Shown: piece after piece, positions 18,379 through 23,765 of the stretch | Layout: each line of letters opens with the position of its first letter | How positions within the stretch are numbered: the stretch's first letter is position 1 | Source: Bremia lactucae | Taxonomy: Eukaryota; Oomycota; Peronosporomycetes; Peronosporales; Peronosporaceae | Length of the DNA stretch: 23,765 nucleotides | Assembly: GCF_004359215.1 (NCBI RefSeq) | Contig: NC_090624.1 | Coordinates: 2,807,845 to 2,831,609, forward strand | Direction: 5' to 3' | Notes under the pieces: generated by a model | Seen by the model: only the letters and a program-made list of their open reading frames with translations | Databases searched by the model: none | Told to the model about the DNA's origin: nothing | Translations under genes and position numbers: made by a program

Positions 18379-18925
18379 TTGCTTCTGGAGCCCGCGACCT
18401 TCCTTAATATCACCGGTGTTGAGCGGCGTGCCCTCAGTCGCCTCGTAGCGATATCAAGAAAGGCGTTTGTTGCGTCGTTGACGAAATCAGCGACCCCTGA
18501 CACACAACTTCTCGCCATACATGAGTGTATGGCTCGCGAGCTCACCGAAAGTAATCGACGAGGTTTGACTCCCTCGCAATCGTCACGGAACGATTCCGTA
18601 AAAATGGAAACCTCGTTCTACTCAAAAGAAGTTTTGGATCGATTTTCGCTGAATCGATGGTTCTGAGAGGTCGACATCGCCATCGCATCGAGGCTCCTCG
18701 AGACGCCTCAGTCGAAGTCTAAAACCTACTCTATCGTCTCCCCGGGAAAGCCAAGGAATGGACCAAGGACCCATTTCTTCTCCTGGATGTCATCCAAGAT
18801 GACCTTTCGTCTTGCCTTCGAGCCACCGCAGCAGGACAAAATGTTGCTCTCAAGTTTCTGTCTATGCGACAGGATAAAATGGCGATGCGACTACGTGCCG
18901 ATGCTTGCCATTGCTGGTGAAGAAA
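18379..18925 (+). pseudogene. gypsy Gag 5' part, copy B
   Basis: Starts MLLEPATFLNITGVERR and continues through SKEVLDRFSLNRWF to the TGA at 18664-18666, then EVDIAIASRLLETPQS. After a frame change, from 18796, MTFRLAFEPPQQDKMLLSSF gives the Retrotrans_gag core (FxxxLRLAFEPPQ) more clearly than in copy A. It is truncated near 18925; the C-terminal half found in copy A at 5067-5282 is absent. Confidence 0.7.
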
Positions 18926-18987
18926 TGCTCTTTTGTAATAATGATGCTGAAAGACTCAGTATGCACAACAATAAATGCACATACTAA

Positions 18988-19400
18988 CTCGAAAAAATAT
19001 CTCCGCAGTTCACACCTGTCGCACTGAAGACAAAACAAAACCGAGTCAGCAGGAAATTCCTGGTAGCAAGCGAAGCAGTGGTCCGTTTTGTACAGGATTC
19101 CTTCGTTGATGCACAGGATCGACAGAAACGAAAATCTGACAAAAGGAAAAGCAAATATTTTTCCATTTAATGTTAATGATTTAGTCCTATTTCTGAAGGT
19201 GAACCTACCTAAACATGTAAGAGACGGATGTGGGCATTAATAAGTTATTAGCCATGTATATCGGCCTGTTTTGTGTACTACATCGCCAATGCAGTGCGTA
19301 AACGATCCAGCTGCTTTGTAGGATGCGTACGCACCCTACGTTTTATGTCGGGCGTCTCCGCCCGTACCATCAGTACAGGCTTCTTCTAATTTTGAATTAT
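18988..19400 (+). pseudogene. gypsy integrase C-terminal domain, second element
   Basis: From 18988 one frame reads KISPQFTPVALKTKQNR, then FLVASEAVVRFVQDSFVDAQ and DRQKRKSDKRK. After a shift, NVNDLVLFLKVNLPKHV (about 19170-19220), NKLLAMYIGLFCVLHRQ (about 19240-19290) and MRTHPTFYVGRLRPYHQY (about 19323-19376) follow. This matches the integrase C-terminal GPF/GPY module (LLPxYIGPFxVL...HPTFYVGRL) of a gypsy family related to, but different from, the element at 4035-11290. The upstream core domain is missing; the piece starts right after the truncated copy-B gag. Confidence 0.8.
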
Positions 19401-19737
19401 CCGGAACGGTTTAAGGAATCTGTTAAAGCCTGATGGTCCCGAGCCAAAAACTCGGACAGAGTCTGGTTATCTTGAACCTGACGATTTACTCGTTACATCC
19501 CTCAAGAAAGAGATCTTTTGACAAGCTGTCACCAGCTCGTTTTGAAGGGACTTATACGTCCGTTCGTTTGCCAGTTGATCAGTCGCAACTTGCGCACAAT
19601 TTTCCATTTGGTCATACCGCTAACTCGAGCCGACGGGATCGTTTGTGATCAACCTCCTCCCTTAAAAGATGGAAGGTGTAATTCAAGTCACGATATTGAC
19701 GCGGGTTCGGCGAACGAAGCGAAATCAATTTATCTCC

Positions 19738-19960
19738 TCCCTCACAACTTTTGAAGAATTCAAGTGATAAAAAGCGTTTCTAGTTGAACGCATCTCGAAT
19801 CACCGTGTTGTGGAAGGACTGAACGAGTCACCTCGTTCGTTGGAGAGGATATCCACACTCGCATAATTGTTGGGAACCTCGTTCTCAACTGATCATGTAC
19901 GTACCGGGTCTCGTCTTGCAGTACGACGAGACCCATTCTCCTCAACAGAAGATCCTTCGG
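19738..19960 (+). pseudogene. gypsy chromodomain, second element
   Basis: KNSSDKKRF continues after a one-base deletion as FLVERISNHRVVEGLNES, and after another shift as GYPHSHNCWEPRSQLIMYVP and GLVLQYDETH. These are the three conserved blocks of the chromodomain found at the pol C-terminus in oomycete gypsy elements (LVERLLxHR, WRGYPxxHDSWEP, LxxDVPGLVxxYDETH). The 19401-19737 interval is a low-complexity, decayed linker with no recognised domain. Confident as family, dead as gene. Confidence 0.82.
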
Positions 19961-20586
19961 AGAACGAGCGCTTCCCGCGCTCGTATAAGGGTTTGAGGTC
20001 CAGGATTACTTCCAGAGTTATGTTATCGTTAAAAAATAACGTGAGCCAACGGGAGAGGGACTACGAAATGGGGCAGTTTGCTCCCGAAAAAATCCTTGGT
20101 TGCCCTCAAAGGACAACCATACTCGTTGGTCTGGTATGGCCAACAATCGACATATCCAGTGTTCACAAGCTTGGAGAGGACGAAACGGAAATTTTCATCG
20201 ATGCCTTTTTCCGGCATCGGTAGTCACATAGATGCCGGCAAAGGATGTCACTCCTTTGTTTTAAGCTTGTGAAGCACGTGCAAAGCATAGACCGCTAGGC
20301 CTGGCTCGACAAACTTAATGCTTTATGCGACCGGTTCAAAAAAGGGCGTAGTCGGCGCATGCGACAACCTGCACTACAATCGAGAGAGGCAGGGTTACCT
20401 TGCATCTAGTGTGTAGGCGCATGCCCATGCTGTTTAAGGGTGCAGGTCATGCCCCAAGGAGGCATACTCATTAAGGATCCTCATTGGTGAACGCTCATCT
20501 TTCACGAGATGCGCCCCGTCCCTGTTTATGCATACTAGCACCACCAGCAGCAAGCTTACGAAATATCCTTTACGACCACTTCGCTC
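19961..20586. other. unassigned, probably element 3' region and gag debris
   Basis: No motif recognised on either strand. Short open frames exist (plus 19867-20223, minus 20029-20217) but show no family signal. By position it lies between a plus-strand chromodomain and minus-strand gag-like DNA. Confidence 0.35.
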
Positions 20587-20880
20587 CTAGTGATGCATAC
20601 TGACATCACCAGAGTTATCGTCGTCTATGGAGTCATCACGAGATGACTTTGCGCCCAAAAGGTATGACGAAGTGTCCAACAACATCTTCATCACCTCTTT
20701 GATTGTCACGTTAGAACCTGAAGACTTAACGGCCGTGGCCCCGGTTGATCCGGGGGCCTTAACAGTTGCCACCGAGTCGGGCGATGAAGCCGACACGGCC
20801 CAGTCACCTACAATGGTAATAGCAGGTGCCGCCTGCCCTTGCCTGACCTCCTTAAAAGGATGGAGAATGGGTTCGGTCAA
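20587..20880 (-). pseudogene. gag N-terminal leader-like fragment
   Basis: An open frame from ATG 20880 to the stop at 20587. It is Ala/Ser/Thr-rich (ATVKAPGSTGATAVKSSG), followed by NVTIKEVMKMLLDTSSYLLG and an acidic tail (DDSIDDDNSGD). Oomycete gypsy Gag proteins commonly begin with an A/S/T/P-rich leader followed by a V-K-E-V-x-x-L-L helix, which this resembles. The capsid part is not recognised downstream, so the call is tentative. Confidence 0.4.
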
Positions 20881-20924
20881 AGAAACAAGTAGATGCTTAT
20901 ATGCCCAATCAATGGTGCACCAGG

Positions 20925-21720
20925 GAGCTCATGAGGTATCCTTAATTTGAGATTCGCTCATGTGGGGCATAGATTCTGAACGGACCACACGATGCCATAA
21001 CATACCATCGCTGCAGCTAAAACGCCTTAGCTTAGCCTTCAGATGAGACGGGAGGGAGACCTATCGTTCACCGTAGGGATCTAACAGCAGGCAACATATT
21101 CGTCCCGACTGTGGCTTTCTTTAATTTGGAGGCCATTGAGTTCCTCACGAGGTGGGTCTTCATGGCTAAAAATGTTGACGACTCAACTTGTACCTTAGAC
21201 CGAGACACACTTTCCTGGTGTCTTGCCTCAAAGTCTGATCTACGCGATAGCGCTTCAGCCAAGACATTCGACTTACTCGGCTTGTAACCGACTTTTTAAT
21301 TTACTTAGAATGAATGCAAGCCACCTTACCATGCTAGACGAGAGGTGGGGTGAGTTTATTGCGATCCACAGTGATGCGTGATCCCTATGAATCACAAATA
21401 GTTCGGTGCCCCAAATAGGCGCACTCGAAACTTAATTAGAGCATATTTTACTGATAGTAGCTCCTTGGTATGCACAGTGTTAGTCAGTTATGCGGCTTCT
21501 AAGAGACGGACTGATAAGAAATGACACGGTCGACGCCGTCGTAATCCTTATGCAGGAGTGCGCTGCCGATTGCAAAACTGGTTGCATCGCAGACGACGCT
21601 TAAAGGTCTTATCTGCGTCTGGCAACGCCAAGACCGGTGCCTCAACAAGATAATAGTTCACAGATGTGAAAGGGCCGTGAAAATACATTCTTACGAGTTT
21701 CAGAGGAATTCTAGCGGCCA
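20925..21720 (-). pseudogene. gypsy RT end / RNase H / integrase start fragment
   Basis: Reading the minus strand downward from about 21720: VEAPVLALPDADKTFKR, a scrambled RNase H front, HTKELLSVKYALIKFRVRLF, then from 21290 to 21068 YKPSKSNVLAEALSRRSDFE plus SRSKVQVESS, and in a further frame LPSHLKAKLRRFSCSDGMLW HRVV (split here at a space) near 21050-20970. These are the end of RT, RNase HI and the lead into the integrase zinc-binding region of a gypsy element. Stops are frequent. The orientation is opposite to both neighbouring integrase pieces. Confidence 0.75.
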
Positions 21721-21739
21721 AACCCATACCGATATTTGG

Positions 21740-22260
21740 CTAACTTTTTTCGCCCCTGCGAACTGTGTTATCGCATAAAGCCTGCAACATCATATAACTA
21801 TGAACAAGTTATCATACCGTCCACCAGTGCGCCATTGCAGGTGCTGCCGCGCCACTATGTAGCACTTCGATCTCAGACAAGGAGACAACTCTATCATTCC
21901 TGCATCATGTGTACCGTCTTCACGGGTGCTCGAGTCCATAATATCAGACGGGGATCCACGTTATACGTCAGCGTTTTGGCGCTATGTGTTTAAGCTGCTG
22001 GGTACATGTCTACAATCAATCACCCTTAGACTGATGGCCAAATGGAACGTGCCAATCGTGTTGTGACGGATGTATTGCGCACAATAGCGGCTCCTAAAGA
22101 ATGGAGCAAGCAATTGCCTTTCGTAAAGTTTGGTATACGAAACATGTCAGTGTCCACGCCGAGACACCTTTTTATATAAACGTAGTGCGCCATACTCACA
22201 GGCCAGTCTCGTTTGTGCGTAGCACGAGTCTTAATGAGGCACGACCGGGATCGGGAAACA
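21740..22260 (+). pseudogene. gypsy integrase fragment, plus strand
   Basis: Zinc-binding end NFFRPCELCYRIKPA (CxxC at about 21757-21772), a decayed core, then DPRYTSAFWRYVFKLLGT (about 21952-22010), which follows the second catalytic Asp in gypsy integrases. A one-base shift leads to TDGQMERANRVVTDVLRTIA and EWSKQLPFVKF (about 22030-22130), containing the catalytic Glu region (H-P-x-T-D-G-Q-x-E-R). It is disrupted by frameshifts and stops. It lies directly head-to-head with the minus-strand RNase H fragment. Confidence 0.78.
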
Positions 22261-22335
22261 CGACCAAGTGCTTTTCCATGACCCTTTCATGAACTTTTGA
22301 TGCAATACTATTATGTGCATCTAGAGCAGTGCGCT

Positions 22336-22990
22336 TTAGGAGCGATGCACTGGTTCCATCGGAATAAAGCATTCGGATGGATGTGGCATCAGTGGTATGC
22401 CACCAGTCAGATAGCCGTGTTCAATACGGCTAAATTGTGACAGCGAATGGATACGTTCACGTGGCGTCAATGGAAATCTAAGATCAGGCTCATCTTCGCC
22501 AGATACATTGTGTATGACGGTCTGAACGACAGATGTTGTGGTTCTGCCCAACTGAGAAGCAGCTGCTCATGCAAGGGCAGAGCTCTAATGAATGGTCGCT
22601 GTGCTAGCTAATGCAGACGACGAGAAAGTTGCTTAGGTTGACGTTAGGCAAGTTGGCTTTTAAAACGTTCGGCGTCTCCATGTTATGCGCAGTGGGTGTA
22701 GTTTGGATAGGCAATAAAGCGCCATCACCCTTCCCCTATTAGCTCGCTGTGCTCATCACCACTATGAGATGACGCAGCGCAGTCGACTCATTGTAGTAAA
22801 CAATGAGCGACGGAATACACACTCACTGCGCAAGTGAGATGGATCGCTCAGCTTAGTTAACAGTGCGACAGTAGCATCTGTCGGTGTTGCAATTGTGGCA
22901 CCAGGCGCCGGAGGCTTTTTATCGCTGCGCGTGCGGTTAGTGCGTGGTTGTATGGGTGTCACTGCAGACGACCTATCAGCTTTACCATTT
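22336..22990 (-). other. unassigned minus-strand open frames
   Basis: Two short minus-strand frames: 22962-22762 (basic, RTNRTRSDKKPPAPGAT start) and 22551-22336 (LRFPLTPRERIHSLSQFSR, then LTGGIPLMPHPSECFIPM). The second has natural-looking composition but I do not recognise it. They may be Gag or non-conserved polyprotein debris, or parts of a decayed host gene. Confidence 0.25.
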
Positions 22991-23111
22991 TAGGTGGCAT
23001 GTCAAGCGCCGCATACTGTCACCTGGGTAGATGCACACACTGGTCGCTAAATAAGTGATTGAATGGTCTTAAGAGGCGCGACGTAAGCGGCTAACCGTTC
23101 CACTTTTTAAC

Positions 23112-23574
23112 TGTTGGCGATCTTACAATATGTAAAATTCATTCTTACAGCGGAGCAATAACAGGCTGTATATGGCGCCTACATGCGCACCGCACGATCG
23201 TGTCTTATGATATTTGACGGCGTTGATTCAAACTCAAAGCAACCAATCAATACAGCTAATCTCAATATTACTAAATTCAGTAATACTGGAACTATCAAGT
23301 TAAAATTAATAAAGATGATAATTTTGTACTTCTTTATTATTTCACTTCTCATACAACATGATATCTAATATTACGCTTCCAAGGAAATAATATTTATGTA
23401 ATGACAAACTCCGTAACACCACCCCTACCTTACCTAACAGTCACAATTGTCAATGCTGTGGAGTGACATAGAAATACTATTATGTCTTTCCCTGTAAACT
23501 ATTTTTGCATTTTTTTTATATTTGATACTCCAATTTAGGGCATTAATAATTTGCTCATATCAATTTGTTTGCAC
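23112..23574 (+). repeat. LTR-like repeat, copy 2, with PBS-like end
   Basis: It begins TGTTGGCGATCTT and matches the repeat at 12970-13200 over its first 290 bases. It ends TTTGCACA, followed directly by TGGTATCAACACC, which resembles a primer-binding site (TGG plus initiator-Met-like TATCA). With TG...CA ends and AT-rich content this is a candidate LTR of about 463 bases. No second full copy is in view to fix the ends. Confidence 0.45.
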
Positions 23575-23733
23575 ATGGTATCAACACCCGTGCGCGTTGC
23601 CTGTGAGGCAGCAAAGCTGGCAGCTGCACGGCTTAATGCAGCTCTTAGCGATGCAAATGTTTCAGTAGATGCTAATGCGTCTACTGCGAGAAAAAGTCAC
23701 CTCCAACTCCAAATAGAGGTGACTGATATGTAA
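23575..23733 (+). pseudogene. Ala-rich open frame at window edge, possible gag leader
   Basis: From ATG 23575: MVSTPVRVACEAAKLAAARL, then NAALSDANVSVDANASTARK and HLQLQIEVTDM before TAA at 23731-23733. It is alanine-rich, probably helical. Its place right after an LTR-like repeat suggests the start of a Gag, but the family is not recognised and the window ends shortly after. The ATG overlaps the PBS-like sequence, so the true start may lie elsewhere. Confidence 0.3.
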
Positions 23734-23765
23734 AAAAGCACAGACACCCGCGTACGAAGAGGTAC

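Larger units (their letters stand above)
17504..18930 (+). repeat. duplicated segment copy B (flank + gypsy LTR + gag start)
   Basis: Same-orientation near-identical copy of 3554-4990. It abuts the MFS remnant on the left. On the right, similarity ends within the gag at about 18922-18930, where an integrase tail of another gypsy element begins at 18988. Copy B keeps one gag reading (GTT TTG GAT at 18630-18638) where copy A has an extra base change and TAA. Confidence 0.88.

Noticed and set aside
20410..20500. RT-like MPQGG on the plus strand
   Set aside because: An isolated four-residue match with no flanking RT motifs.

Overview
The window looks like a repeat-rich, gene-poor stretch of an oomycete nuclear genome, most likely Peronosporales (Phytophthora or a downy mildew). 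Three things point there: layered Ty3/gypsy chromovirus-type retrotransposons whose Gag, RNase H, integrase and chromodomain wording is typical of oomycete elements; a Ty1/copia element; and a Crinkler (CRN)-type gene with a ubiquitin-like header, a P-loop NTPase and a restriction-endonuclease-fold C-terminus. No tRNA, rRNA or CRISPR array was seen. A 559-base assembly gap lies at 11964-12522. The species cannot be fixed from the sequence alone.

Layout. 1-266: a stop-free minus-strand Ty3/gypsy reverse transcriptase fragment, cut by the window edge. 267-3506: a 5'-truncated plus-strand Ty1/copia element (integrase, RT, RNase H, polypurine tract, 3' LTR) carrying three in-frame TAA stops and one frameshift. 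3554-4990: a segment (flank, gypsy LTR, primer-binding site, start of gag) repeated almost identically at 17504-18930. 4035-11290: a heavily decayed but colinear Ty3/gypsy chromovirus (LTR, gag, protease, 33-bp repeat spacer, RT, RNase H, integrase, chromodomain, LTR). 11040-11963: the same distal LTR followed by a gag of another gypsy subfamily, running into the gap. 12523-13400: unassigned DNA, a hairpin and an LTR-like repeat. 13450-14250: a decayed minus-strand coding region of unknown identity. 14474-16264: the CRN gene, intact apart from one in-frame TAG. 16579-17500: a decayed minus-strand MFS transporter whose 5' part is replaced by the duplicated segment. 17504-23765: gypsy rubble in both orientations, including an integrase tail plus chromodomain (+), an RNase H piece (-), an integrase piece (+), and at the right edge an LTR-like repeat with a primer-binding-site-like sequence.

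The only non-transposon coding content is the CRN gene, the MFS remnant and the unidentified remnant at 13.4-14.3 kb, in an island enclosed by retroelements. This fits the known pattern in which CRN effectors sit in repeat-rich, fast-changing compartments of oomycete genomes. Many disabling changes in the transposons fit C:G to T:A transitions, and element segments have been duplicated, truncated and inverted.

No new defence or enzymatic system was found. The most notable items are the CRN gene with its single stop, the duplicated LTR-gag segment with flank, and a spacer made of 11-residue repeats between protease and RT in the gypsy element.
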